Below are positions 21,250 to 31,503 of a DNA stretch of 64,000 bases, piece by piece. The notes beneath the pieces are model-generated. The model worked only from the letters and a program-made list of their open reading frames with translations. It ran no database searches and was not told where the DNA came from. This DNA is from Heliopora coerulea (taxonomy: Eukaryota; Cnidaria; Anthozoa; Scleralcyonacea; Helioporidae): contig JASJOG010000207.1 of NCBI GenBank assembly GCA_030142905.1, forward strand, positions 248,001 to 312,000, read 5' to 3'. Both the position numbers and the translations under genes were made by a program. Each line of letters starts with the position of its first letter. Position 1 is the first letter of the stretch.

Positions 21250-22130
21250 CAGTACCTAAGTATGGCTTGATCAACAACATACCAGGCCCCTAACATACCA
21301 GTGTTTCATTGAAAACAATTACATCAATATTTTGTTCATTTAACCAAGTTCGCACTTCCTCTACGTGCAGTGGTAAGCTTGTAATATTTAAAGAGACCAT
21401 CTTAAAATCTCTTACTCTGGGATTTAAGTTTATTACACCAGAATTTCCATCCACAAGTCAATTCAAATTATTTATGTAGTTTTTGAAGTTTTTTGCAAGA
21501 TTAATTGTTCCACGGACGTTGAGATGTAACTTTTGCCCATTTAGACCACTAGGATCAATGTTGTCGTACGAAATGAGTTTCCTGTTCCTTGATTTTGAAA
21601 GTGTACGAAGAATCTTGTTCACTGCGACTATCTTTTGTTCTAGCTTTGTGGAATCTTGTCGGGCTATCAAGTCAGAAACAACCATTTTGGTGTCAGGAGA
21701 TTTTCTCTCAATTTGTTCAAAGAATTTGACGAATTTTTTCAGCGACAACTTGGGATTCTTCAAAGCGGAGATTATCTGTGCCGAAGAATTACGTTGTCGG
21801 GCCGTGTATTTAATGTCGATTTGAGATAGTCTGCCATGTCCTCAACTTTTGAACCAGAGAAAGCTCTAACACTAATTTTGTTAGATTTGTCGGACATCTT
21901 CCATCCTGAAATCTTTGGTATAATCGAATCGCATATGAGGATCGCACTCCTCCGTTCATTGCTGGTCCCTGGACTTGTTAATTCAACAGCATCAGTGTTA
22001 TCAATTTGTTTGGAATTGTTTTTGTCCTTGGCCGCAGAGAATTTCTTATTTTTCTTGTTTTCGTTTTCCTTGTATTACGTTTCCCTATTTCGTCACTTTG
22101 TCCATCGTTGCTTTCGCCAGTGGGAATTTT
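21250..22130 (-). pseudogene. LINE SGNH-esterase-like domain and start of EEP endonuclease
   Basis: The minus strand from about 22000 reads RRSAILICDSIIPKISGWKM and then RAFSGSKVEDMADYLK, a block-I region of SGNH hydrolases. After a frame change, 21763-21458 continues to DNIDPSGLNGQKLHLNVRGT with the block-V D-x-x-H-like pattern replaced by LHLN. Then DFKMVSLNITSLPLHVEEVR and IDVIVFNETLV begin an endonuclease domain that breaks off near 21290. SGNH plus endonuclease plus RT is the order in CR1/L2-like LINEs, and the missing RT may be the fragment at 17.9-19.7 kb. Confidence 0.68.
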
Positions 22131-22159
22131 AATATTTGAGCTTCTGTTCTGCTAGTGGT

Positions 22160-22345
22160 GCGGTAACAGAGAAAACTCATAGTCATCTTTTTCAGGGATC
22201 ATGAATCGGGAAATCCCCCCAAAATGGGCTGAATCGCTAAAACCGTTTTTCTGTGTTTAACTTGATTAAATCGGGAAAAGGTGTGTTCAAATGGTTCAAA
22301 AGAGTCAGTTTTGTGTTATGATTCTACTTTGTGATTTTCACAAAA
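22160..22345 (+). repeat. Tail of the coiled-coil ORF repeat
   Basis: This matches 55460-55640 (plus) and 49440-49610 (minus), covering the final codons (HSFFQGS-like) and about 130 bases downstream (GAATCGAAATCCCCCCAAAA-like). Confidence 0.7.
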
Positions 22346-22419
22346 TAGAACCTTATTATGATTAATAATGTCTGTTTTACTTTTCCTTAATGATTTTCTG
22401 ATTTTTCATCTTGTGATCT

Positions 22420-22958
22420 TTCAGCTGCTTTGTCCGATACTTTGTTGTATATATGGTTAGATACGTGTTTTCCAACATTTAAATCTCCTCTAAGTAAGCC
22501 TTAGAATGGTAGATAAGGGGTTACGGATGAAACTATGCCTTGAACATCATTTTTTAATAACATGTCTCTCAAAAGTTAACCTTCCATTTGTTTGGGATCT
22601 TGAATAATGTCAAACCCACCCAACAAACTTGAAAACTTACTAATGACTAAATCAGTAAGGAATTCATTCGCTTTTTGCATTCGTATTTCTTCATACTCAG
22701 AGTATATTTTAACTGATGCTCTCTTGATATATTTAACTGAATGATCTAACTCACCATCTTCAGCTAGTTGTATTAATTCATATCATTTTTTATCGGTGTC
22801 ATCTTTTGTGCCAGTGCTGATTTTTTCATCACTACGTTCATTTGCAAATTTTTCAGTTGCTCATTTGCGTTTTCTTGCTCATTAACCAAACTATTAACGT
22901 CACGTAGATCGTCCATACTTTTAACTCTGCGCTTTGGCATTATTCTATATATTAACAT
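22420..22958 (-). pseudogene. Polinton-associated ORF, coiled N-terminus, function unknown
   Basis: The ORF begins at MPKRRVKSMDDLRDV (about 22940) and reads LVNEQENANEQLKNLQMN, a Gln/Asn-rich helix. After a stop near 22775 it continues with ELIQLAEDGELDHSVKYIK and KFSSLLGGFDIIQ. A small internal glycine-containing hydrophobic stretch follows (PYLPF..GLLRG). It lies downstream of the ATPase in the minus-strand block, as expected for a minor virion protein, but I cannot assign a role. Confidence 0.45.
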
Positions 22959-23029
22959 ATGTTTTATTTAGAGGATGCTATAAGACGGTGGTTGATCATT
23001 CAGTTTAATATCGATGTATCTATTTTTGT

Positions 23030-23290
23030 TTAATTAAGCTAATACCTTTCGTCCTGCGTTACCGTCCTTCATATAAACAAAAAATTCTTCTCTTAGTATT
23101 CTTAAACTGAGTTTATTATGCGTTTTAAAGAATATAATCCTAGTTGCATTGTCTCTCATACCAGTTAAGTTCAATTTTTGTGATAAAATAAATGGTGAAG
23201 AAGTTGTAGTGACGACCGCTGTATCCAAGATATGAAATCATGTTATGTCTATTATGCTGCTCTGTTGAGTCACTCATATGATCAATAATT
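23030..23290 (-). pseudogene. Unidentified minus-strand ORF in the Polinton block
   Basis: A 64-codon frame with basic content and no family I recognise; it is not clearly conserved. The neighbourhood suggests it belongs to the Polinton. Confidence 0.3.
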
Positions 23291-23397
23291 ATAGGAGTTT
23301 ATGAAATGGAGTATACTACAATTATATGTTTGAGTATTAATCTTAATTTAATTACACAACAACGTTAACTCCAAAAAGCAATATCATTTTAATTCTA

Positions 23398-23426
23398 CGT
23401 TTTGACTAAGTTTTAGTCATCATCAG
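23398..23426 (-). ncRNA. Decayed hammerhead-like core in the Penelope-like tail
   Basis: The minus strand reads CTGATGA (23426-23420), then a perfect 7-bp stem TGACTAA/AAC/TTAGTCA and AAACG. One base differs from the invariant GAAA. Hammerheads are reported in the terminal repeats of Penelope-like elements; this one lies directly 3' of a GIY-YIG domain. Confidence 0.4.
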
Positions 23427-24110
23427 CAATGCTGCTAGGTTAAAGAGGGGGCTTCTACTTATAGGCATGCAAACTATGATCTAAAAACTATTAACTGAAA
23501 ATAACTAGTTCACGGGTGGCCTTTGTTCCTTGGTTGAGCTGCGGTTTTTGTCGGTGGATGGCAAGCTCCTCTTTATAGAGCAATGCTGACCAGTGATCGA
23601 CTTTATCAATTATTAGAAAATTATTAAACGTAATACAAGATAAAATCACATAAATTAGTTTCTAAAATCTCGTCCAAGTTTTGTTCGTCAGGTGAAAGTG
23701 TTCCATAAGAGATTTCAAGTGTTGAAAATGTTTATAGGAGTTGATGTAGTTGTAAATGTCGGAGTTCGGGAAGGTTGCATGTTCTTAACTCTTGTGTAAA
23801 GGCATCTGTCTGTTTTTCGGATATATGACTACTGGCAACCGGGGGAGGAAAATCTATAGACGACCGAACTTTAGTAATCTTTAAGTATTTTACCTTTGCA
23901 CGATAAAAAGAAGTTAAGAGTGGTAGTGTTCCAGTTAACAATTAATTGGCAAGGAATTTTAAGGAGACAGGATAGTTTCTTCTTAAAATGATGGACTAAT
24001 ATTGTGCCACGTTTGTCGAAGAATGGCAGCTTGGCCCATATTTTTGGTAGCTGTCGTGTTTCTTCGTTGGTATAGTCGGGATCGATTTGGTTCGTTGAGG
24101 TCAAGTCTTT
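23398..24110 (-). mobile_element. Penelope-like GIY-YIG fragment inserted in the ATPase region
   Basis: The minus strand reads LPFFDKRGTILVHHFKKKLS and PCQLIVNWNTTTLNFFLSCK, the linker between RT and endonuclease. After a frame change it continues with VVYRFSSPGCQ, a stop, then SYIRKTDRCLYTRVKN, a GIY-YIG domain in which the second motif has become SYIRK. It ends at a hammerhead-like tail at 23398-23426. The RT is missing. It follows the last recognisable ATPase codons at about 24130. Confidence 0.7.
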
Positions 24111-24129
24111 GGGGGTGAACTTTCAGATC

Positions 24130-24420
24130 AGCAATGTAGACATCCGTTTTGGAAACCCGTTCTACGATATAAGTTTTAGGATGTTGTTGTGGAAAGCTTA
24201 ATTTACCTGATGATATTTCTAGTCCTATTACATCGATGTCAGTTGTTATATATTTCCATTGATTGTATGTTTTATTAATCTAAATTGTGGGACATAGTAT
24301 TAATATGTAGTCAAATTCTTCACGATGTTCCTTTTCAATGAATTCAAAAAGTAAAGTTTTACATTTTACCACAACCAGAAGACCCGATAATTAACGTTGT
24401 TGAGCGTTGATTCATATACT
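24130..24420 (-). pseudogene. Polinton packaging ATPase, N-terminal part
   Basis: The minus strand shows STTLIIGSSGCGK, a Walker A motif whose following Thr is replaced by Met. A frame change leads to FEFIEKEHREEFDYILILCP, the strand after the P-loop helix, then NKTYNQWKYI. This is the start of the FtsK/HerA-type (A32-like) ATPase that pumps DNA into capsids in Polintons and related viruses. Walker B and the C-terminal half are gone, replaced by the Penelope-like fragment. Confidence 0.68.
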
Positions 24421-25969
24421 ATACTACATAATTAGTATTGAATTGATTGCGATTTTCCATTTACTACATTCAGTAAACCATCTGACACAACATATGAATA
24501 GCATGTACAGGCTGTAGTTTCAGATTTTTTTTTCAATTTCAAGAAGCATGCCATTTTGTGTATCTGTAAATTTGATTGCTTGGTTTACTACTTTCTTGTA
24601 ATTCGTTGTTTCAACAAAGGCAGATAATGTAATAAGCCAATCAGCGCGCTTGCTTACATCAATGGGACCGACCAATCAGATTGCTCGATTTTACCAAAAT
24701 TGTCTGAATTTACTGGGACACCACAACGAAGAACTATACCTCAGAAAAAGCCTTCCATTAATGCGGATCTTGCATTTTCAAAGAGAAAACGAACTGATTC
24801 GGATAGTATATGTTTTTTTTTCAAATCTGTCGTGGGGATATGTATTGCGTTCCTTGGCAAGAAAAATATCGGCTTTCGAATCGGGAGTTACGAAATGATC
24901 ACGACCGAGTTCATGTTTCACGTTGTCTGTGTGAAAAAGCCAACATAAAGTTATTATTACGTACGGGTTTAGACGTCCTAGAGCTTTCAAGGCTCTCCCT
25001 ATCTCATAAATATACCACAAAGGGCCTTAGAAAGTAACTAAGGTAGTACTTTTCGTCATTATTGATGTCTAGTTTTCGTTTCATTCATTGTTAGCCACGA
25101 ATGGCGGGGAAATATCACAATAGTTCAGTTTTTCCAAAAGAAAATCTTTGAATTTTGGTGTATCACTTAAATTCTTAACAAAAATTGTCATAACCATCCC
25201 CTTTATGACCAGTGTTCAAAGGTTTGTAGTCAAAAGCAACTGGCGAACCATAATAAGTTCATAGTTTGACTGAGATATCCAAAGCATTTGCTAGTTTCAT
25301 AAAAGATAATTAATAGCAAAATCAGAGTGATTCACAGCCATCTTTGCAGTGCCTGTTTCATATAAGGTATAAAAAAGTGCACTTTTACTGAATATTTGAC
25401 AGCATGTTTTAGCCAAGGAAGCCAAGCAAAAGCAGAATGAGGCAAGGCATAAATCCTTATTATAGTATATTGAAGTTTACTGTAATAGAAAAGACTTCAT
25501 TTTTCATTATGAAATTTCGGTATTGTTACAAAAGCAAAAAATTCAAATAACATTCATATTTTGTCCTTTTTTTAATTTTGAATTAACATAAAGTATTACT
25601 TTTCCCTAATGTTCTCACAAAAAGATCAGATAGCTTAGTACATGTCCTCTTATTTAGAAAGAGACCATCCCTAGCCACATTTGAACACGTAAATTGCAAC
25701 CACACAACAGTCAAAAGGAACTGATAACTCAGAATGAAGCCAATTTATTGGTATATCAAAATTAGAATCCAGCAATGATTCTGCCATAATACACTAAATT
25801 ATCCAGGAACTATAGGTTGATAACCATTGATTCACAAGAGACTGTAGTCAGCCATTTAGAAACATATGAAGAAAAGGAATGTCATACAAATGACTGTATA
25901 TTTGTTTTCAAAAAAGGCAATAACCCTGATTTAATTCAGAGTCTTGATGTATTGATATTAACTAATTAG

Positions 25970-26175
25970 TCTACTCATCCTCTTGATGAGTAAAATCGTC
26001 TGGCATTAGCCAGAGTAAAATAAAGAGTTTGCCCTTGTTACTTAATGGTTTAAGGAGATGGCTGTTCACTCATTAAGGTGCGGGCTTATCCCCTTCATGA
26101 GTGAAAACCTCTGGTGTTAGCCAGAATAAAATGACAGAGTGTGCCCCTGCCTCTTAATAGGTTAAAGTTGAACTA
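25970..26175. repeat. Two-unit tandem repeat, about 115 bp
   Basis: TTGATGAGTAAAATCGTCTG, GCATTAGCCAGAGTAAAAT and a 'TTAATGGTTTAA'-like end recur diverged about 115 bases later. Confidence 0.6.
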
Positions 26176-26179
26176 AACA

Positions 26180-27165
26180 ATATTTAATCAATACTTTTCT
26201 TACTCTAAATGTTTGCAAAGCACAGAGATGGACCCACATTAATTTGTAAAAAAATGTTTTAAAGCTGGTGCAAAGATAACAAAAACTCGGGTCACAGTTC
26301 TGAAAGACATCATGATATCCTCATATGCACTAAGACCAAACTAGTTTCATGTAGCATTGTCCAAGACAATGCAATCCTGGCATTCTTAAGAAATTTGGGA
26401 AATGCAGCAGATCCCCACATTATCAAAGCTGCATCAGTATCAGCTGCAGGTATAAAGTCATGTCCCCGTCTTGCTGGAAGTTATTTATGGAGATTTCACC
26501 TTTGAAACTTAGGGGATCACACTTTGTCTGTTTTCAGTCACTGTCCAAATGCAATAATTACAATCTGTATTGCAAGTATTTCTTATGCTGTTGGGTAATG
26601 TTATGGTGCACCACAGGCATCATTATCATGTGGCCATTCTGGTTGTAGTTTTACTTCGACTTAGCACAAAAATAGTAATCTAACATTCAAACCTATGTTG
26701 CATTTTAGGGTAGTCTTTGGTGAATATCTTGTGGAAAATTTCCACCCCTTTTCACTAGGAAGTACAAAGGAAACTGATAGATCTGGTCAGATAACTGAGA
26801 AAGCCAAGGAGGTAGATGCCTAGCATGAACTTCACAAATTTTAATGCACATTTGTGCCACTTTAAAATTTAAATTCACAGCAGGAAAACAATTAAAAATT
26901 TGAAATTTAAGGCTGCTAAGTTTCTTTGGATTATTTGACCATAATTTTAAAAAGGGCCTGTTGAATTGCTCGGAATTGCTCAACACCTCTGGGTCGACTC
27001 ATCAAGGTGTAAACTTCCCAATCTTTCTTGTGAAGAGATTGTTGCAAACAAAGTTCTGTCCCTTGGATTTATATCAGTAAAAAACCATTCACACCCATGA
27101 ATATTAAGTACATCAAAATTCAGAAGTGTATCCAATATCATGATGTCAATCAACAGGACCACTCA
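26180..27165 (-). pseudogene. Probable coding remnant inside the long-TIR transposon
   Basis: The minus strand has open patches of protein-like composition: ILDTLLNFDVLNIHGCEWFF (about 27130), HARHLPPWLSQLSDQIYQFP (about 26810) and AADTDAALIMWGSAAFPKFL (about 26440). Frame changes separate them. It could be the transposase or a captured gene; I recognise no family. Confidence 0.35.
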
Positions 27166-27402
27166 CACTAGAGAGAGCTAGAGTTGAGTTTGCCTGCAGT
27201 TTGCAGTTATTTGCTTATAACTGTAATGGATTTGTCTCACTCTTTGACAACGTATTTTCTGGTTGGTACTGGTTTCATGAAGTCTCCGACTTTTGCTGTT
27301 AATGCGTCCTAGTTATAGATTCATTAAAAAAGACCCTGCGAGTTCACCAGTGGATATGGGCAAGATCGGTACTAAATTCAAAAACTGTCGCAATTACCTC
27401 GA

Positions 27403-27660
27403 GTGGAACTAAAAGTCTATTGCAGCGGATCTTTCAAGGGTGTGGACATTCTTTCATTTTGGCATGCAACGTGTGGATGTCAGTATTATCGAATTTGCCA
27501 TGTCATCCCAGAATTTAAGGTTAAACGCCCAGGGAGACCAGTGAATGACAATGATGACAATGATGAGAACGACAATGGACGAGGGAAGGTCTCGAGCTGG
27601 TGGACGACTTCGATGAATTTGCAGGCGAATAAAGAGTTTCTTGTTTGCTTTCAAGATTAA
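27403..27660 (+). other. Open frame with acidic repeat in the transposon, unassigned
   Basis: An 85-codon frame including DNDDNDENDNG, which is simple-sequence derived. I cannot tell whether it is coding. Confidence 0.2.
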
Positions 27661-28389
27661 GCAATTGTCGGCGGGTAGATGCACGAAAACAATAAAGTCG
27701 TCATTCTTCATTTTTTATTCGAGTGGCATACTTTGAGCACATATTTTCCTAAACTAGGTTTAAATTTAATTTGATCAACACTCCTTTCCTTCGCTCAGCT
27801 TCGTTCTCGCAGGCCACGAGGATTCAAAGTGGCCAAAATTATCCGCCGATATCAGCCAGATATAAATTCTTGGCGTTCGAACCAGTTTTATAGCTAAGAA
27901 AAGTACTACTTTACGTATTTTCATATTTATGAGATAAGCACAACCTTGAAAGCTGTAGGACGTCTAAACCTGTACGTAATAACAACTTTATGTTGGCTTT
28001 TTCGCACAGACAACGTGAAACATGAACTCGGTCGTGAGCATTTCGTAACTCCCGATTCGAAAGCCGATATTTTTCTTGCTAAGGAACGCATTACATATCC
28101 CCACGACAGATTTGAAGAAAAACTCATATACTATCCGAATCAGTTCGTTTTCTCTTTGAAAATGCAAAATCCGCATTCACGAAAGGCTTTTTCTGAGGTA
28201 CAGATTTTTGCAGTGATGTCCCAGTAAATTCAGACATGTTCTTAAAATCGAGCAATCTGATTGGTCGGTCCCATCGATGTAAACAAACGCGCTGATTGGC
28301 TTATTACATTATCTGCCCGTGTTCGTTGTTTCGAAATCAAATGCCAGGCAAGTTTTGATACAATCCTGTCGTTGATGTTATAACTTTGA

Positions 28390-29337
28390 AAAAACACGCG
28401 ATTTTCTCCTTTATAAAGATTGAGTATAAATGTAGTTTCGTTGGTCTTGAAAGTTGACCTTAACGGATTTTATAGATAGGTAGTAAAATAGCTCAGCACC
28501 GGCGATCGTACGTTTAAATAGCATAATATGTTTTAAACTTTCTGTGGTAAATTAATGTTTTCATGAATCATTGTTGAAGATGCTGTAACAGGAAACGATT
28601 TTACCGATATGCAGTGTGTTTAATACAAGCTTTTAACGGAATATGCCGAGTTAACTTCTGATCTCAAATCAGGGTTTTGGATCATTTCGTATCTTAATTT
28701 CAGGTCTTTCAACTCGAATGATGGTAGTACCAATTTCCTAGAAACAGCTGACATAATATTATCCGGGATATTAATTTTTAAAACTATTTTATGTGTGTTC
28801 TGCAACCCATATGAGTAAACAGGGCCGTGGTTTGTCAAAATTTCGTCATCTATTGGTACGCAGAGTCGCTTACCATGGACCCCGTACAAAAGATTATCAT
28901 CAGCATTACTAGAACTAACTCCAGAATCACTACTCCTTAAATGAGGTAAATTAGTTGATCCTCTTAGACCTTGTTCCATCTTGTCTTTTCTGTTGGATTT
29001 TGACCATAAATCGGAGTAGCTCCAAATTATGTGTGCCTCGTCAAGATCTCTATAAACTTCATCATTAATATTATGCGTTTTTTGTTTGAAAATACTGGCA
29101 TTATTAGTTATTCTGATGATATAACTCGATGTTACCGGGTTTAAATGTAAAACATAACATTCGACTACCAGGGACTATAATTTGGTTAGGTGGAGTTATT
29201 GCTAATATAACCTAAAGATCTTGGTCACTTTGAATATCAGTTGGATTGAATGTCATGTCAACAACTCGGCGAGTTCCCGGTTTCTTAGGATCAGTTGACT
29301 TTTCTCGGTATTTAGGGTTGAGTTTGTCGTTATTCAT
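28390..29337 (-). pseudogene. Polinton double-jelly-roll major capsid protein, truncated
   Basis: The ORF starts at MNNDKLNPKYREK (29337). After frame changes, a 160-codon open stretch runs from about 29100 to 28620, including RDLDEAHIIWSYSDLWSK, HGKRLCVPIDDEILTNHGPV and SFELKDLKLRYEMI. These match the order in Polinton/adintovirus-type capsid proteins: DLW helix, short loop, R-x-L-x-[VI]-P-I-D-D strand, then the 'L-x-Y-E' strand between the two jelly rolls. Homology continues past the stop to about 28390 (IHENINLPQK). The C-terminus ends near the 3.7-kb transposon. Confidence 0.7.
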
Positions 29338-29639
29338 AATATATAATAACATATATTTTATTTTCCTTTATTTGATTAAATATAATAAGGATTCACCAAT
29401 TATAATATAGGTATGATCGCCAATGAAAATTAACGATTCACCTGTTGTCTTTTTAGGTATATCTTCGATTTCTTTTCATGGTTCTTTTTTATCGATGGTT
29501 TTAATGGAGTTGTTTTTTTACTTGCATGGATAATGTCATTTCCAGACCACTTTAACCCTAATGATAATCCAGTCATTATAGCTATAATTGATAATCTTAC
29601 TCCTTTTATAAGTCCTCATCTTTTTAAAATTTTATTAAT

Positions 29640-30030
29640 TTCCGATTATCTTTATTCATCATTTTTATTATCTCTTTCTTCAGGTGTCTCACATGAAAAC
29701 TCATAATTAGTTAAAAATCCACAAGTGTTAATCGACTTTTTTATCCTAAAGCCCTTTTTATCCATTAACCATTTTATGAATTTTGGATCAGAAGATTCTG
29801 GTTCTAGTAAAAGTGTATCATCGAAAAGAAACGCTATATTACGAGCTTGGTGGTAAGTATCCCTATAACAAAATAACTTTTCAACAGATGTCACTGGTTT
29901 TCCTTTGTTTGATAGCCGGTCTAAATCATCCAAGAGATTATCTTTATCATAACCACTTCTTTCTCTTCTTAATTATTTTTCTCCTCTTCATGGTTATTAT
30001 CTAAATCGTTTAATTCAATCTCATTCATTT
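29640..30030 (-). pseudogene. Polinton-associated ORF, function unknown
   Basis: The start is MNEIELNDLDNN (30030), followed by a frame change and then DDLDRLSNKGKPVTSVEKLF, an open 93-codon frame that ends at 29652. It contains LFDDTLLLEPESSDPKFIKW. The charged, compact composition suggests a small soluble protein. It lies between capsid and fibre-like genes. Confidence 0.45.
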
Positions 30031-30221
30031 ATAATTTATCGTAGATACGATCATATTTGTTTTAATATTGACCAATAGAATGGCATATATCAGTTACAAT
30101 ATCATCAATTACCTTAACGTCAGATAGGAATATCATCTCGTCATATGGAAGACCTCTTAAATAAGATCTTATTTCTAGGTCAATAGTTTTTGATAAGATG
30201 TGAAAGCAAAACTACATTGTT

Positions 30222-30560
30222 CTACTTTTTTTTATCGATATTACTTTTTGTCATATAATCTATTTTATAAATACATTCCGCATTTTTTGCGAAATGTTCC
30301 CATATTAGAGTTTTAGCGAGTGGAGAATGTAGATGTAAGTTTAGATAGTTAATCATGTATAATTTTGAAATTGGGTCGGCACTATTGATAGCCGCTGGTA
30401 TGTTTTTTAATTTGTATAAATTCATGTCTAAATCACCGTTCATCGTTCCATTTCTTTTCAATAATTTAGTATCAGTGTATTTTTTACTATTTATATTGTC
30501 ATCTTCAGTACGTGGGCCTTTTCTATCTATCTTATCTTCATACCCGTAAAATATACTCAT
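30222..30560 (-). CDS. Fibre-like protein with phage-tail-fibre type N-terminus
   Basis: This intact 112-codon frame begins MSIFYGYEDKIDRKGPR and reads INSKKYTDTKLLKRNG followed by GDLDMNLYKLKNI. The pattern K-Y-x-D-x-K-x-x-x-x-x-G-x-M-x-G-D-L-x-M is the N-terminal signature of many phage tail fibres and of some eukaryotic virus-like spikes. The rest of a fibre (shaft and knob) is missing, so it may be truncated after residue 100. Its context between capsid genes fits a virion surface protein. Confidence 0.5.
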   Translation of the reverse strand: MSIFYGYEDKIDRKGPRTEDDNINSKKYTDTKLLKRNGTMNGDLDMNLYKLKNIPAAINSADPISKLYMINYLNLHLHSPLAKTLIWEHFAKNAECIYKIDYMTKSNIDKKK

Positions 30561-30561
30561 T

Positions 30562-30710
30562 TATTATAAAACATATTTGCTAACTACAAAACCACAAATA
30601 GCAGATAATGTTAATACAATACCAATTTCAGTGCTATGGTTATCAACTATTGGTTTATTTGACTGGACATTTATCTTTGATTTTACACCTTTTGGTTTAT
30701 CATCAAGTGT
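30562..30710 (-). CDS. Small membrane protein, unknown
   Basis: The minus-strand frame ends IGIVLTLSAICGFVVSKYVL, one transmembrane segment, two codons before the start of the fibre-like ORF. A basic, Lys-rich stretch comes first (KPKGVKSKINVQSNKP). The upstream part has frame changes. Confidence 0.4.
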
Positions 30711-30949
30711 TTTCAAGTGATGTCATGATGTTTCTTGTTGGTGTCCCTTTTTCTGTTGCTCCTTTCGTTTTTATAATTGATTTGATTTACACGAAAAACC
30801 ATATTTCTAGATACTGTTTTAAGACGATTGTTATACCCCTCAATTAGATTTTTTTAAATTATAAGATTATTACTCATTAACCACAAGCTAGGTGAAGTAA
30901 CTAGGTTTAATATCTTATTGCATTAGCTTATTGAACTGTTCATGTTCAG

Positions 30950-31275
30950 AATCCATGTTGACACATCGAAGTTTACTACAGAATCTTCAAATAGTTTATA
31001 GAAATTTTCCTGAGTTTCAAGGTCTGACGCCCTAAACGATACGATAGATTGCCTTGTTTTTACTTGAGAGCTTAGGATGCAATAAGGGAAACTTTCAATA
31101 GACTGATTGATATACTGTAAACCAATCTGGGTGAACCATTAGAGGTTATGACTACAGATCGTTTATAGTCATTTTGTGTGCTATTTGTGTATAAATGATA
31201 TATAACTCCACCTTTGATCCTATAAAACATGTCTCTATGAATGTGTTCTATGTTTCTGTAAAATTCACCAGCACC
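30950..31275 (-). pseudogene. C-terminal part of the ORF interrupted by the Ty3 element
   Basis: Directly left of the 5' LTR the minus strand is open: GEFYRNIEHIHRDMFYRIKG, then VIYHLYTNSTQ and a stop near 31070. It is in frame with the ORF at 35874-36577 when the retrotransposon and one target copy are left out. Confidence 0.6.
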
Positions 31276-31412
31276 TGTAGTGTAGTCTTAATCATTCGAG
31301 TCACGTGGATGTTCTGGGATAACCCGGATGACCGCGAGAGATGAGGGCGGGAAAGTAAGCGTACAGACACAGACGTATAGAGATCAATAAAGTCTCACGA
31401 AAGAACATTACA
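31276..31412 (+). repeat. 5' LTR (137 bp)
   Basis: It begins TGTAGTGTAGTC and ends AACATTACA. It contains ATCAATAAAGTC, which may supply a polyadenylation signal (AATAAA). Confidence 0.92.
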
Positions 31413-31431
31413 TTGGCGACGAGAACGGGAT
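31413..31431 (+). promoter_or_regulatory. Primer-binding site
   Basis: TTGGCGACGAGAACGGGAT follows directly after the 5' LTR, the usual place for the tRNA primer site. The tRNA that pairs with it is not identified. Confidence 0.6.
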
Positions 31432-31503
31432 CTAAGTCCCTACAATAGAATCAGTTAGTGAATACAAACAAGAGTTAAACAAAAGTCGGAAAAACCGTAC
31501 AAT

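Larger units (their letters stand above)
24614..28321. mobile_element. 3.7-kb DNA transposon with about 430-bp terminal inverted repeats (MULE-like)
   Basis: 24614-25055 is the reverse complement of about 27895-28321, with around 90% identity by eye. The ends read CAAAGGCAGATAATG and, inverted, CACGGGCAGATAATG. The 11 bases TTCGTTGTTTC occur directly outside each end (24603-24613 and 28322-28332). Long TIRs with a 9-11 bp target duplication suggest a Mutator-like (MULE) element, but I see no intact transposase. It sits between the capsid gene and the ATPase. Confidence 0.7.

Noticed and set aside
24650..25037. ORFs of 75-82 codons on both strands, repeated at 27927-28227
   Set aside because: They lie in the terminal inverted repeats of the long-TIR transposon and show no conserved motif.
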